Shown here: one piece after another, positions 37,099 to 47,621 of the stretch
Position numbering within the stretch: the first letter of the stretch is position 1
How the letters are laid out: every line of letters begins with the position of its first letter
NCBI RefSeq assembly: GCF_023573145.1
Contig: NZ_CP097635.1
Span: forward strand, 1,860,001 to 1,924,000
From: Aquincola tertiaricarbonis
GTDB lineage: Bacteria > Pseudomonadota > Gammaproteobacteria > Burkholderiales > Burkholderiaceae_C
Length of the DNA stretch: 64,000 bases
Direction: 5' to 3'
The notes under the pieces: model-generated
Told to the model about the DNA's origin: nothing
What the model saw: only the letters and a program-made list of their open reading frames with translations
The model's database searches: none
Made by a program: the position numbers and the translations under genes

Positions 37099-38289
37099 AT
37101 GCCCCTGACCATGATGCGCCTGCCCGCCCCCCGACGCCGCAGCGGCCCGCCGCCGGCCGATCTTCAAGACCGCGTGATGCGCGCCGTCGTCGCCGTGGCG
37201 GCGCTGCTGGCCAGCGCCGCACTGTGGTGGCCGGCCGCCGCCAGCGCAGCCCGCATCAAGGAAGTGGCCGCGGTGCAGGGCGTGCGCGCCAACCAGCTGG
37301 TGGGCTATGGCCTGGTGGTGGGCCTGGACGGCACCGGCGACCAGACCACGCAAACGCCCTTCACCACCCAAAGCCTGAACGCCATGCTGCAGCAGATGGG
37401 CGTGACGGTGCCCCCGGGCACCAGCATGCAGCTGAAGAACGTGGCCGCGGTGATGGTGACGGCCAGCCTGCCGCCGTTTGCGCAGCCGGGCCAGCAGATC
37501 GACGTCAACGTGTCGTCCATGGGCAATGCCAAGAGCCTGCGCGGCGGCACGCTGATCGCCACGCCGCTCAAGGGCGCCGATGGGCAGATCTATGCGCTGG
37601 CCCAGGGCAACCTGGTGGTGGGCGGTGCCGGCGCCTCGGCCGGTGGCTCCAAGGTACAGATCAACCACCTGTCGGCCGGCCGCGTGCCCGAAGGCGCCAC
37701 GGTGGAGCGGGCCGTGGCCACGCCGCTGTCGCAGGCGGGCGACTTCATCCAGCTCGACCTCAACAGCGTGGACTTTGCGACCGCGCGCGAAGTGGCCAAG
37801 ACCATCAACAAGGCCAAGGGCGAGGGCACGGCCCAGGCGCTGGACGGCCGCGTGGTGCGCGTGCGCACGCCGCAGGACGCCAATGCCCGCGTGTCCTTCC
37901 TGGCCGACATCGAGAACCTCTCGTTCGACCTGGCCAAGCCGGCGGCCAAGGTGGTGCTCAATGCCCGCACCGGTTCCATCGTGATGAACGAGGCGGTGAC
38001 GCTGTCGGCCTGCGCGGTGGCGCATGGCAGCCTGTCGGTCACCATCAACAGCACGCCGGTGGTCAGCCAGCCCAATGCCTTCAGCCAGGGTGAAACCGTG
38101 GCCGGGCAGAAGAACGACATCGCCATCACCCAGCAGGGTGGCGCGCTGGTGCAGATGCCGGCCGGCACCAAGCTGGCTGATGTGGTGAAGGCCTTGAACG
38201 CGCTGGGCGCCACGCCGCAAGACTTGCTGGCCATCCTGCAGGCCATGAAGTCGGCCGGCGCGCTGAACGCCGAGCTTGAAGTGATCTGA
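37099..38289 (+). CDS. flgI: Flagellar P-ring protein FlgI
   Basis: 396 residues with an N-terminal secretion signal ending [11 protein letters not shown]. The P-ring core [25 protein letters not shown] is unmistakable. It builds the periplasmic P-ring. An internal ATG at 37177 would give a more compact signal peptide and is the likelier true start; the ATG at 37099 is the longest frame. It follows flgH by 12 nt. Confidence 0.96.
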   Translation: MPLTMMRLPAPRRRSGPPPADLQDRVMRAVVAVAALLASAALWWPAAASAARIKEVAAVQGVRANQLVGYGLVVGLDGTGDQTTQTPFTTQSLNAMLQQMGVTVPPGTSMQLKNVAAVMVTASLPPFAQPGQQIDVNVSSMGNAKSLRGGTLIATPLKGADGQIYALAQGNLVVGGAGASAGGSKVQINHLSAGRVPEGATVERAVATPLSQAGDFIQLDLNSVDFATAREVAKTINKAKGEGTAQALDGRVVRVRTPQDANARVSFLADIENLSFDLAKPAAKVVLNARTGSIVMNEAVTLSACAVAHGSLSVTINSTPVVSQPNAFSQGETVAGQKNDIAITQQGGALVQMPAGTKLADVVKALNALGATPQDLLAILQAMKSAGALNAELEVI

Positions 38290-38301
38290 CGGAGCGCGCC
38301 G

Positions 38302-39213
38302 ATGATCCCGACCTCTTCCGCCGGCCTGAGCACCGACCCGGCCTCGCTGGCCACGCTGCGCAACCAGGCCGCCACCGACCCCAAGTCGGCCACGCGCGAA
38401 GCGGCCAAGCAGTTCGAGTCGCTCTTCATGCAGGAGCTGCTGAAGAACATGCGCAACTCCACCATGCAGTCCGGCATGCTGGAGAACAGCGGCACCCAGA
38501 TGGGCACCGAGATGCTGGATGCGCAGTACGCCAAGCAGCTCAGCGGTCTGCGCGGCGGCCTTGCCGACGTCATCGCCAAGCAGATCGAGCGGCAGATGGG
38601 CGTGCAGTCCACCGACGCCACCTCCAGCGCCGGCCTGGGCCCCACGCGGGCCGCGGCCATGGCGGCCTATGGCAGCGTGTCGGCCGTGGGCACCGACACG
38701 GCCACGCCCAAGGTGCAGCGCACCCCGCTGCGCCCGCCGGCCAGCGCGCAGGAATTCGTCGATCGGGTGACGGCCGATGCCAAGGCGGCCGAAGCCAGCA
38801 CCGGCATTCCGGCGGCTTTCATGATCTCGCAGGCCGCGCTGGAAACCGGCTGGGGCAAGAAGGAGATCAAGATGGCCGATGGCTCCAATTCCTTCAACCT
38901 GTTCGGCATCAAGGCCGGCAGCAACTGGAAGGGGCCCACCACCGAGATCACCACCACCGAGTTCATCAACGGCAAGGCCACCAAGGTGAAGGCCAGCTTC
39001 CGCGCCTACTCCAGCTATGAAGAAGCCTTCAGCGACTACGCCAAGCTGATGAAGGAAAGCCCGCGCTACCAGAACGTGGTGGCCAGCGGCAGCTCGGCCC
39101 ACGGCTTTGCCAACAGCCTGCAGAAAGCCGGCTACGCCACCGACCCGCAGTACGCCGAAAAGCTCGGCCGGGTGATCAACACGACGCTGCGCCTGCAGCG
39201 CGTGAACACCTGA
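38302..39213 (+). CDS. flgJ: Flagellar rod assembly protein/muramidase FlgJ
   Basis: 303 residues: an N-terminal rod-cap domain (AAKQFESLFMQELLKNMR about 35) and a C-terminal peptidoglycan hydrolase domain (about 150-300) with AAFMISQAALETGWGKKEI containing the catalytic Glu. It opens the peptidoglycan for the rod. This is the two-domain form normal in beta- and gammaproteobacteria, 12 nt after flgI. Confidence 0.97.
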   Translation: MIPTSSAGLSTDPASLATLRNQAATDPKSATREAAKQFESLFMQELLKNMRNSTMQSGMLENSGTQMGTEMLDAQYAKQLSGLRGGLADVIAKQIERQMGVQSTDATSSAGLGPTRAAAMAAYGSVSAVGTDTATPKVQRTPLRPPASAQEFVDRVTADAKAAEASTGIPAAFMISQAALETGWGKKEIKMADGSNSFNLFGIKAGSNWKGPTTEITTTEFINGKATKVKASFRAYSSYEEAFSDYAKLMKESPRYQNVVASGSSAHGFANSLQKAGYATDPQYAEKLGRVINTTLRLQRVNT

Positions 39214-39226
39214 AGGAGCCGGCACC

Positions 39227-41197
39227 ATGGGAAGTGCGCTGCTGTCCATCGGCACGCGGGCCTTGACCGCGAACTACGCCAAGCTGCAGACCATCAGCAA
39301 CAACATCTCCAACGCCAACGTCGCCGGTTATTCGCGGCAAGACGTGCTGCTGGAGACGAGCAAGGGCCAGTTCAGCGGCGCCGGTTTCTTCGGCAAAGGC
39401 GTGACGGTGGTCACCGTCACCCGCGCGGCCGACAAGTTCCTGACCGCCGAATCGGCCAGCACCAAGGCCACCGCGGCGATGGACTCGGCCCGCCTGGCGC
39501 AGCTGCAGGGGCTGGAGAACGTGTTTCCCACCGGCGAGGACGGCATCGGCTACTCGGCCAGCCAGTTCCTCAATGCCATGGTGGACCTGGCCAGCAACCC
39601 GCAGGACCTGTCGGCCCGGCAGGTGGTGCTGTCGCGCGCCACCGAGCTGGCCAGCCGCTTCGACAACGCGGCCACGCAGCTGGACACGCTGCAGGCCGGC
39701 GTCAGTGCCGATCTGAAGACCTCGGTGGACACCGTCAACCAGATCACCGCCAACATCGCGCGGGTGAACCAGGAGATCGCCAAGGTCAACGGCGTGGGCC
39801 ACAGCGCCAACGACCTGCTGGACCAGCGCGACCAACTCATCTCGCAGCTCAGCCAGTTCGTGCAGGTGACCACGCTGCCGGCCGAAGATGGAACGCTGGG
39901 CGTGTTCATGGCGGGTGGCCAGCGGCTGGTGCTGGGCAACCAGGCCACCAACCTGGCGGTGGCGCCCGACACGATGGATTCGTCGCGCTCGGCCGTCGGC
40001 ATCATGGAAGCGGGCGGCGGCCTGCGGCTGCTGTCGCAGGACACCTTCACCGGCGGTGAGATCGCCGGGCTGCTGCGCTTTCAGAACACCGACCTGGTGA
40101 GCGCCCGCACCGGCCTGGGCCAGATGGCGACGGCCATCTCCGCCCGCGTGAACGAGCAGCAGAGCCTGGGCCTGGACCTGCGCAATCCGCCCGGCAGCGG
40201 CGCGCCCATCTTTGCCGTCAGCGGCCCCACGGCCGGCAATGCCAGCACCAATGCCAAGGACGCGGCGGGCAACTTCCTGGGCAACGTGTCGCTCACCGTC
40301 ACCGACGCCAGCCATCTGGAAGCCAGCGAGTACGACCTGGCCGCCGACCCCGCCAACGCCGGCAAATACCTGCTGACGCGCCGCTCCGACGGGCTGGTGC
40401 GCAGCATCAACAACGGCGACACCGTGGACGGCATGACCGTCAACGTCACCGGATCGCCGGCCGCTACCGACCGCTTCCTGCTGCAGCCGGTGACCCGCGC
40501 GGCCAACGGCATGAAGACGGTGCTGAGCGACCCCAAGGGCATTGCCGCCGCTTCGCCGGTGGCCGCCACCGTCAACGTCAACAACACCGGCACCGCCAAG
40601 GTCGATGCGTTGACCGTGGTCAACAACAGCATCAACCCGGCGGCCACGGCGTCCTTCACCTTCGGCGCGGTCAATGGCAGCGGGGTGGACTACAGCTGGT
40701 CGTTGTTCGACCCGGCCACCAACACCACCACCACCGGCACCGGCACCTGGCAGGCCAACCAGCCCATCTCGCTCAACGGCTTCGAGCTGCAGCTCAAGGG
40801 CGTGCCCACCAACGGCGACGTGATCACCGTGGCGCCCACGGAGTTTCCGGCCAGCAACAACGGCAATGCGCTGGCCATGGCCGCGCTGCGCGACGAGAAG
40901 CTGGTGGGCCAGCGGCTGAATGGCACCACACCGGCCGGTGGCAGCAACATCACCGACGCCTACGCCAGCCTGATGAGCAGCGTGGGCGTGGCGGTGCAGG
41001 GCGCCAAGACCTCGTCGCAGATCTCGTCGGGCGTGGCCAGCACGCTGGCGCAGCAGCTGGCTTCCAAGACCGGGGTGAACCTGGACGAAGAGGCCGCGCA
41101 GCTGATGCAGTTTCAGCAGAGCTACCAGGCCGCCGCCAAGATCCTGAGCACGGCGCAGCAGGTGTTCGACACGCTGCTGCGGGCCGCCGGCGCATGA
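39227..41197 (+). CDS. flgK: Flagellar hook-associated protein 1 FlgK
   Basis: 656 residues. It starts with the rod/hook motif TISNNISNANVAGYSRQD and ends LMQFQQSYQAAAKILSTAQQVFDTLL; the middle is variable. It joins hook and filament. GGAG precedes the ATG, and it follows flgJ closely, in the usual order. Confidence 0.97.
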   Translation: MGSALLSIGTRALTANYAKLQTISNNISNANVAGYSRQDVLLETSKGQFSGAGFFGKGVTVVTVTRAADKFLTAESASTKATAAMDSARLAQLQGLENVFPTGEDGIGYSASQFLNAMVDLASNPQDLSARQVVLSRATELASRFDNAATQLDTLQAGVSADLKTSVDTVNQITANIARVNQEIAKVNGVGHSANDLLDQRDQLISQLSQFVQVTTLPAEDGTLGVFMAGGQRLVLGNQATNLAVAPDTMDSSRSAVGIMEAGGGLRLLSQDTFTGGEIAGLLRFQNTDLVSARTGLGQMATAISARVNEQQSLGLDLRNPPGSGAPIFAVSGPTAGNASTNAKDAAGNFLGNVSLTVTDASHLEASEYDLAADPANAGKYLLTRRSDGLVRSINNGDTVDGMTVNVTGSPAATDRFLLQPVTRAANGMKTVLSDPKGIAAASPVAATVNVNNTGTAKVDALTVVNNSINPAATASFTFGAVNGSGVDYSWSLFDPATNTTTTGTGTWQANQPISLNGFELQLKGVPTNGDVITVAPTEFPASNNGNALAMAALRDEKLVGQRLNGTTPAGGSNITDAYASLMSSVGVAVQGAKTSSQISSGVASTLAQQLASKTGVNLDEEAAQLMQFQQSYQAAAKILSTAQQVFDTLLRAAGA

Positions 41198-41228
41198 CCG
41201 CCGCCGCGGCGTTTGACGGAGCGATCGC

Positions 41229-42416
41229 ATGAGAGTGACCACCGCCTATTCCTACGCGGCCAGCCTGGCCAACCTGCAAAAGCGCCAGACCGAGCTGAAC
41301 GAGGCCAACGGCCGCATGACCTCGGGCCTGCGGGTGGAAAAGGCCAGCGACGACCCGGCCGCCGCCGCCCGCGCCGAGCGGGCGCTGGCCATCGTCAGCC
41401 GGTCCGACGCCAACCAGCGCGCGCTGGACGCCAGCCGCAACGCGATGACGCTGACCGAAAGCGCGCTGGGCGACGCGACCGAGCTGCTGCAGCAGGCGCG
41501 CGAAGCCATGGTGGCCGCCGGCAACGGCAGCTACAGCGACGCCGAGCGCAGTGCCCAGGCGCAGAAGCTCACCGAGATCCGCAAGCAGCTGTTTGCGGTG
41601 GCCAACCGCTCCGACGGTGCGGGCGGCTACCTGTTCTCGGGCCAGGGCGCCAGCCAGCCGCCGTTCATCGACACCGCCACCGGCGTGCAGTTCCGCGGCG
41701 CGGCCGGCCAGGTGGACGTGGCCAGCGACGAGGCTCTGCCGCTGACCATCGACGGCGCCGACGCGTGGCTGCATGCGCCCACCGGCAACGGCGTGTTCGA
41801 GACCCGCGCCACGACCACCACCACCGCGTGGATCGACGCCGGCGCGGTGACCAACCCTTCGGCGCTGACGGGCGGCAGCTACTCGGTGGGCTTCACCCAG
41901 GCCGCAGGCGTCACCAGCTACGAAGTGCGCGACAGCGGCGGCAACCTGCTGACCTCCGGCCCCTACAAGGAGGGCAAGGCCATCGAGGTGGATGGCATGT
42001 CCTTCAACATCGGCGGCTCGCCGCAGGTGGGCGACCGCTTCGACATCGTGCCTTCCACCCGCACGCTGGACGTGTTCGGTGTGCTGGACCGCACCATCGC
42101 CGAGCTGAACACGCCGCTGCGCACCGGTGCGCAGATCACGCAGAGCACCCAGACCGCGCTGCGCGACCTGGACTCGGTGGCCGGCGGGCTGCAGGGCCTG
42201 CGCGCCTCGGTGGGTGAATCGTTGAACATGGCCGACGCGGTGGAAAGCCGCGTGGGCGCGGTCAAGCTGTTCGGTGAAACCGCCCGCAGCAACGCGGTTG
42301 ACCTCGACCTGGCGCAGGCCATTTCCGACTTCAAGAACCAGGAGACCGGCTACAGTGCCTCGCTGCAGACGTACTCGTCGGTGCAGAAGCTGTCGCTGTT
42401 CCAGTACCTCTCCTAG
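41229..42416 (+). CDS. flgL: Flagellar hook-associated protein 3 FlgL
   Basis: 395 residues, flagellin-like ends: N-terminal RVTTAYSYAASLANLQKRQTEL with LRVEKASDDPAAA, C-terminal DLAQAISDFKNQETGYSASL. The second hook-filament junction protein. It starts 31 nt after flgK and ends the flg run; the next genes are signalling proteins. Confidence 0.96.
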   Translation: MRVTTAYSYAASLANLQKRQTELNEANGRMTSGLRVEKASDDPAAAARAERALAIVSRSDANQRALDASRNAMTLTESALGDATELLQQAREAMVAAGNGSYSDAERSAQAQKLTEIRKQLFAVANRSDGAGGYLFSGQGASQPPFIDTATGVQFRGAAGQVDVASDEALPLTIDGADAWLHAPTGNGVFETRATTTTTAWIDAGAVTNPSALTGGSYSVGFTQAAGVTSYEVRDSGGNLLTSGPYKEGKAIEVDGMSFNIGGSPQVGDRFDIVPSTRTLDVFGVLDRTIAELNTPLRTGAQITQSTQTALRDLDSVAGGLQGLRASVGESLNMADAVESRVGAVKLFGETARSNAVDLDLAQAISDFKNQETGYSASLQTYSSVQKLSLFQYLS

Positions 42417-42424
42417 ACAAACCG

Positions 42425-43612
42425 ATGATGGACCATGCCGTCCTGGGCCAGATGGCCCTGGGTTACTCGCCGTTGATCGACCCGCAGCGCAACGTGGCCG
42501 CCACGCGGCTGACGGTGTTTCCGCAGCGGCCCGATGCGCGGCCCGACGCGGCCGAGCTGCTGCAGGCCGTGGCCGCGGTGTGGCCGGGCCCGGCCGGCCG
42601 GGTGCTGCTCAACATTGCCAGCGAGCCGCTGCTGGCTGACGTGTTGGCGGCGGTGGGCCAACCAGGCCCGCCCGCGCATGTGGCCATCGAGGTGCCCGCC
42701 TTCCTGGCGGCCGACGAAGCCCATGGCGCCGCGCTGCAGGCCGCCCGCCAGGCCGGTGCCACGCTGCTGGTCAAGGGCCGGCAGGCGCGCGAGCTGCCGC
42801 CGCCGGTGCTGGCCTGCTTCCAGCAGGCCATCGTGGAAGGCGAAGATGCCCACGACCCCGGCCCGCGCCTGCCCGAGCGGCCGCTGGTGGCCGGCGTGCG
42901 CACGCTGGGTGCCATGAACGCTGCGCTCAAGGCCGGCGCTGCCGGCACGCTGGGCTGGCCCTTCGACGACCCTGTGGAGCCCGCGGGCGCCAAGTCGGGC
43001 ACCCAGCCCGACCTGGCCACCATCGTCGAGCTGATCCGCCGGGTGGACCAGCAGGAGCCGGTGGAGCGGCTGGAAGCCTCGCTCAAGCTCGACCCCGCGC
43101 TGGCCTTCAAGCTGATGCGCTACATCAACTCGCCGGCCTTCGGCCTGCGGGTGGAGATCGGTTCCTTCCGCCACGCCATCATGATGCTGGGCTACCAGCG
43201 CCTGAAGCGCTGGCTGGCGCTGCTGCTGGTGTCGGCCAGCAAAGACCACGACATGCGGCCGGTGATGTTCTCGGCCGTGCGCCGCGGCCTGCTGATGGAA
43301 GAGCTGGCCAGCCGCCAGGGCGACGACGAGATGCGCGGCGAGATCTTCATCTGCGGCGTGTTCTCGCTGCTCGACCGCATGATGAAGCAGCCCTTCGATG
43401 CGTTGATGCGTACCATCCCCGTGCCCGATGGCGTGTCGCAGGCGCTGGCTGGCGGCACCGGCCCCTACCAGCCCTACCTGGACGTGGCCCGCGCGGTGGA
43501 ACAGGAATCGCTGTTCGACCTGCGCGACGCCGCCGAGCGGCTGATGGTCAGCGTGGAAGTGGTCAACCGCGCCGCGCTGCAGGCGCTGGCCGCCGCACAG
43601 CAACTCGATTGA
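42425..43612 (+). CDS. EAL-like/HDOD signalling protein
   Basis: 395 residues. The C-terminal half is an HDOD domain (about 190-390: LDPALAFKLMRYINSPAFGL, FRHAIMMLGYQRLKRWLALL). The N-terminal half has the layout of a YuxH-type degenerate EAL domain, but no EAL catalytic motif is visible, so phosphodiesterase activity is unlikely. Such proteins connect c-di-GMP or stress signals to motility. It starts 9 nt after flgL and may be transcribed with the late flagellar genes. Confidence 0.8.
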   Translation: MMDHAVLGQMALGYSPLIDPQRNVAATRLTVFPQRPDARPDAAELLQAVAAVWPGPAGRVLLNIASEPLLADVLAAVGQPGPPAHVAIEVPAFLAADEAHGAALQAARQAGATLLVKGRQARELPPPVLACFQQAIVEGEDAHDPGPRLPERPLVAGVRTLGAMNAALKAGAAGTLGWPFDDPVEPAGAKSGTQPDLATIVELIRRVDQQEPVERLEASLKLDPALAFKLMRYINSPAFGLRVEIGSFRHAIMMLGYQRLKRWLALLLVSASKDHDMRPVMFSAVRRGLLMEELASRQGDDEMRGEIFICGVFSLLDRMMKQPFDALMRTIPVPDGVSQALAGGTGPYQPYLDVARAVEQESLFDLRDAAERLMVSVEVVNRAALQALAAAQQLD

Positions 43613-43642
43613 CCTGAACGGAGCGCACACCGGGTCTGCTGC

Positions 43643-46600
43643 ATGCCTTCTGTCGTCCCCGCCCAGCCCACGCCGCGCCCGCCCGACAACGAACTGCCCG
43701 CCAGCCTGGCGCATGGCCCTTTCGGGCCCTTGCTGGTCAGCTTCTGGCGCTCGGCCTTTCCCGTCACGCTGCAAGACCTGCGGCACCGGCTGGTGGCGGT
43801 GAACGATGCCTACGTGGCCTTTGCCGGCCGCAGCCGCAGCGAGCTGCTGGGCCGCGACCCCGCGGAGCTGATGCCCGACGAGGACCGCGTGCTGCAGCAG
43901 GCCGCCACCGAGGCCGAGGCCACCGTGCCCGGCAGCGGCCACAAGCTGCTGGAGCGCCGCATCGTCGACGGCGCCGGCCATGAGCGCTGGTACCGGGCGG
44001 CGGACAGCCGCATCACCGATGCGCTGGGCCGATCGCTGCAGCTGAGCGTGCTGCAGGACGTCACCGCCGAGCACCATGCGCGCGAGCAGGTGGACCGCTC
44101 GCTGCGCGAGCTGGAGCAGTGGTTCGCCCTCAGCCCCGTGGGCATGCTGATGTTCGACGGCCATGGCCTGCTGGTGCGCAGCAACCCCGCCTTCGAGGCG
44201 CTGGTCGGCCGCGTGCCCGTGGCCCTGCCCGATGCCGACCCGGCGCTGTGCGCGCTGCTGGGCTGGACCGAGGCCGGCCCTGACGAGGCGCTGCAGCCGC
44301 AGGCCGCCGCCATCGAGCGCTGGGGCAGCCTGGCCGACGGCCAGGGCCGGCGCCGCCAGCTGCGCGCCCGCGTGCGCGCCATCGAGCCATCACCCGGCCA
44401 CCGCCGCTATCTGGCGGTGATCGAGGACCGCAGCGCCGAGGATGAGCGCGACCTGGCGCAGCTGGAGATCGGCGCGCTGATGAACACCGCCGGCGTGGGC
44501 GTGGCCACCTTCGAGCCTTCGCGCGGCTGGCTGCCGCGCCCCGGCGGCAAGGGCGGCGGCAAGCCCCGCGGCGACGCGGCGCTGCAAGGCATCTCGCGCG
44601 AGTTGGTGGAGCCCAGCTCGCTGCCCGACTACGAGCGGCTGCAACGCGCCCTCAAGCGCGGCGAAGGCGCCGAGGTGCGCTATGCGGTGCGCCACCCCGA
44701 ACTGGGCCTGCGCTGGCTGCTCACCCGTGTGCAGCCGGGCCAGCTGGGCTCGGGCCGCAACACCACCTCGGTGGTGACGCTGGACGTGACCGAGCAGCAG
44801 CAGGCCGAACGCCGCAACGAGCAGCTGCTGCGTGAGCTGACCACCATCCTCGATGGCACCAGCGCCGGCATCGCCTACCTGCGCGGCACGGTGCTGGTGC
44901 GTTGCAACCAGCGCTTCGAACGCATGCTGGGCCTGGCCGGCGGACGCGCCGCGGGCCTGACGCTGGCCGAGCTGTTTGCCGCCCATGAGGCGCTGCAGCC
45001 GGTGCTGCAGGGCATGGAGGCCACGCTGCAGGAAGGCCAGGCCTTCGAGACCGAATTCCGGCTGGTGCATCCGCTCACGCAGGTGGCGGCCTGGTATTCG
45101 CTGTCGCTGCGGCGGGCCGATGCCACCGGCGGCGCGGAGGGCGAGGCGGCCGAGGTGGTGGCGGTGCTCACCGACATCTCGCGCCTGAAGTCGCAGCAGG
45201 CCGAGCTGGAAACCCTGCTGAACGAGCGTGAACTGATGTTCAGCCTGTCGGAAGTGGGCATCGCCTGGCTGCGGGGCGACCGCATCGAGCGCGCCAACGA
45301 CGCCTTCGCGGCGCTCAGCGGCTACACGCCGCAGGAGCTCGCGGTGCTGGACCAGGCCGAGCTGTTCGAGGACCGCAGCGCCTGGCTGCAGTACCGCAAC
45401 CACGACCTGCCGCTGCTGGACGAGCACGGCCGCCACGTGGGCGAGCGCCGGCTGCGCCGCAAGGACGGCTCGCTGCTGTGGGTGCAGGCCAGCCTGCGTC
45501 GGGTGGACCCGGCCGATCCGTCGGCCGGCCTCATCTGCAGCTTCGTCAACGTGGACGAGCGACACCGTGCCCGCAAGCTGCTGGTGCGCCAGGCCGACCG
45601 CACCCGCGCCATCCTCGACTCGGTGCTGGTGGGCATCGTCACCGTGGGGCCGGCGGGCATCGAGTGGATGAACCGCTCGGCCCGCCGCATGTTCGGTGGC
45701 GAGCTGGCCGATTTCTACGGCCAGCCCATCGCCGTGGTGGCCACCGACGACGAGCACCATCCCTTCCGCCGCACCCACTACCTGCATGCGCTGCAGGACG
45801 GGCAGGCCGAGTCCTTCGAATGCCTGCTGTGCGCCCGCGACGGCCGCGAGTTCCTGGTGGTGGGCAACGTGGTGGCCACCGGTGCCGATGGCGCCAGTGG
45901 CCGCCAGCTCACCTTCGCGCTGCTCGACATCGAGCGCCGGCGCGAGGCCGAGCAGCGCATCGCCCGCGCCCAGAGTCGGCTGCAACGCATCATCGAGACG
46001 GCGCCGCTGGCCATCGCGCTGCACGATGCCCGCACGCTGCGGGTGCTGCAGCTCAACCAGATGGCGGCCAGCTTCTTCGGCCGGCCGCTGGAAGCGGCCG
46101 TGGGTGAGGGGCTGCCGGCGCTGCTGGCGCCCGAAGTGGCAGCGCAAGTGGGCGCCGACATGGCCGAGGCGCTGCAGCGCACCGAAGTGACCCGGCGTGA
46201 GTACCGCCTGCCCGGCGCCGACGGCAGCCTGCGCAGCTGGGACGCCCGCTACGTGACCATCGCCGCCACGCCCGACGCCGAGCCCGAGCAGCTGCTGATG
46301 GTGGCCAGCGACGTGACCGAGCAGCGCGCGGCCGAGGCTGCCCGCTTCGAGGCCGCCATCGCCCAGCGCGAGATGCTGGTCAAGGAAGTGCACCACCGCA
46401 TCAAGAACAACCTGCAGGGCGTGGCCGGGCTGATGCAGCAGGTGGCGCTGCGCCGGCCCGAGGTGGCGCCGGTGATCGCCGAGGCCATCGGCCAGGTGCA
46501 GGCCATCGCCCACGTGTACGGGCTGCAGGTGGGCGCGGGCGGGCCGCTGCGCGTCAAGAGCGTGCTGGAGTCGATCACCGGCTCGGTGCAGCGCATGTTC

Positions 46601-46978
46601 GGCCGCCCCATCGTCTTCAGCACCCAGGGCCCGGCGCCCGAGGGCTGGGCGCTGCCCGAGGCCGAGAGCATTCCGCTGGCGCTGACCGTCAACGAGCTGC
46701 TGACCAATGCCGTCAAGCACAGCCGCGACGGCGAGGTGCGCTGCACCCTGGTGGCCTCGGCCACGCAGGTGGCCATCGAAGTGGTCAACCGCGGCCAGCT
46801 GCCGGCCGGCTTCGAACTGGCGCGGGTGCCGGGCGGCGTCTCCGGCCTGGGCCTGGTGCGGGCGCTGCTGCCGCGCCGCAGCGCCACGCTGACGCTGCAG
46901 CCGGGCGCCGACAGCGACGGCCTGAGCGTGGTGGCCACGGTGACGCTGGTGCCGCCCGGCGTGCAATGGCTTGGGTGA
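43643..46978 (+). CDS. Multi-PAS sensor histidine kinase (HisKA_2/HWE type)
   Basis: 1111 residues. About six consecutive PAS-like domains are followed by a HisKA_2 phosphoacceptor (VKEVHHRIKNNLQGVAGL, His about 916) and an HATPase domain with NELLTNAVKHS. There are no membrane segments, so it is a soluble sensor. The next gene is an ANTAR response regulator starting within a few nt of its stop, its likely partner. Confidence 0.88.
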   Translation: MPSVVPAQPTPRPPDNELPASLAHGPFGPLLVSFWRSAFPVTLQDLRHRLVAVNDAYVAFAGRSRSELLGRDPAELMPDEDRVLQQAATEAEATVPGSGHKLLERRIVDGAGHERWYRAADSRITDALGRSLQLSVLQDVTAEHHAREQVDRSLRELEQWFALSPVGMLMFDGHGLLVRSNPAFEALVGRVPVALPDADPALCALLGWTEAGPDEALQPQAAAIERWGSLADGQGRRRQLRARVRAIEPSPGHRRYLAVIEDRSAEDERDLAQLEIGALMNTAGVGVATFEPSRGWLPRPGGKGGGKPRGDAALQGISRELVEPSSLPDYERLQRALKRGEGAEVRYAVRHPELGLRWLLTRVQPGQLGSGRNTTSVVTLDVTEQQQAERRNEQLLRELTTILDGTSAGIAYLRGTVLVRCNQRFERMLGLAGGRAAGLTLAELFAAHEALQPVLQGMEATLQEGQAFETEFRLVHPLTQVAAWYSLSLRRADATGGAEGEAAEVVAVLTDISRLKSQQAELETLLNERELMFSLSEVGIAWLRGDRIERANDAFAALSGYTPQELAVLDQAELFEDRSAWLQYRNHDLPLLDEHGRHVGERRLRRKDGSLLWVQASLRRVDPADPSAGLICSFVNVDERHRARKLLVRQADRTRAILDSVLVGIVTVGPAGIEWMNRSARRMFGGELADFYGQPIAVVATDDEHHPFRRTHYLHALQDGQAESFECLLCARDGREFLVVGNVVATGADGASGRQLTFALLDIERRREAEQRIARAQSRLQRIIETAPLAIALHDARTLRVLQLNQMAASFFGRPLEAAVGEGLPALLAPEVAAQVGADMAEALQRTEVTRREYRLPGADGSLRSWDARYVTIAATPDAEPEQLLMVASDVTEQRAAEAARFEAAIAQREMLVKEVHHRIKNNLQGVAGLMQQVALRRPEVAPVIAEAIGQVQAIAHVYGLQVGAGGPLRVKSVLESITGSVQRMFGRPIVFSTQGPAPEGWALPEAESIPLALTVNELLTNAVKHSRDGEVRCTLVASATQVAIEVVNRGQLPAGFELARVPGGVSGLGLVRALLPRRSATLTLQPGADSDGLSVVATVTLVPPGVQWLG

Positions 46979-46988
46979 CAATGAACCC

Positions 46989-47621
46989 ATGGCGCCCGCT
47001 GTCAGCACCGACCCTTCCAAAGGCAAGATCCTGGTCGTCGACGACGACCGGCTGGTGCTGGCCACCGTCGCCCATGGGCTGACGCAGGCGGGCTACGAAG
47101 TCATCGACGCCGACAACGGCGACGACGCCATCCTGCTGGCACGCCAGCACCGGCCCGACCTGGCGCTGCTGGACATCCGCATGGAAGGCAAGAGCGGCTT
47201 CGACGTGGCCGCCTACCTGCGCGAGTACTGCCAGGTGCCGTTCATGTTCCTGTCGGCGTTCTCGGACGCGCAGACCGCGCAGCAGGTGGCCGAACTGGGC
47301 GCGGTGGCCTACCTGGTCAAGCCGCTGGACATCGGCCAGATCCTGCCCACGGTTGAGACCGCCTTCGCCCGCCTGCGTGGCAGCGGTGCGGCGGCCCCGG
47401 GCGGTGCCGGCCCCGCCACCGCCCCGGCCGACCCGCTGGCCGACGTGGTGGCCCTGGCCACCGGCGTGCTGATGCACCGCTACTCCCTGACCCGCGGCCA
47501 GGCCCTGGACCGCCTGCGCCGCCAGGCCCAGGCCGAACGCCGCACGCCCGAGCAGCAGGCTCAGCGGCTGGTGGAAGCCGTGGAACTGCTGGCCGGGCCG
47601 GCGGGTGAGTTCAGCATCTAG
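46989..47621 (+). CDS. Response regulator with ANTAR output domain
   Basis: 210 residues. Receiver domain (about 10-125: ILVVDDDRLVL, phosphoacceptor Asp in LALLDIRMEG, Lys in YLVKPLD) and a C-terminal ANTAR-type helical domain (ATGVLMHRYSLTRGQALDRLRR). ANTAR proteins bind twin-hairpin RNA leaders to prevent termination; no such leader was noticed. ATG 46989 was chosen, and a TTG at 46971 overlaps the kinase stop. It converges with the AbiEii gene, overlapping by 4 nt. Confidence 0.85.
   Translation: MAPAVSTDPSKGKILVVDDDRLVLATVAHGLTQAGYEVIDADNGDDAILLARQHRPDLALLDIRMEGKSGFDVAAYLREYCQVPFMFLSAFSDAQTAQQVAELGAVAYLVKPLDIGQILPTVETAFARLRGSGAAAPGGAGPATAPADPLADVVALATGVLMHRYSLTRGQALDRLRRQAQAERRTPEQQAQRLVEAVELLAGPAGEFSI

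Noticed and set aside
36322..47065. Very long minus-strand open frames opposite flgG-flgL and the PAS kinase
   Set aside because: They are antisense shadows caused by high GC and codon bias; the plus-strand frames encode recognisable flagellar and kinase domains.
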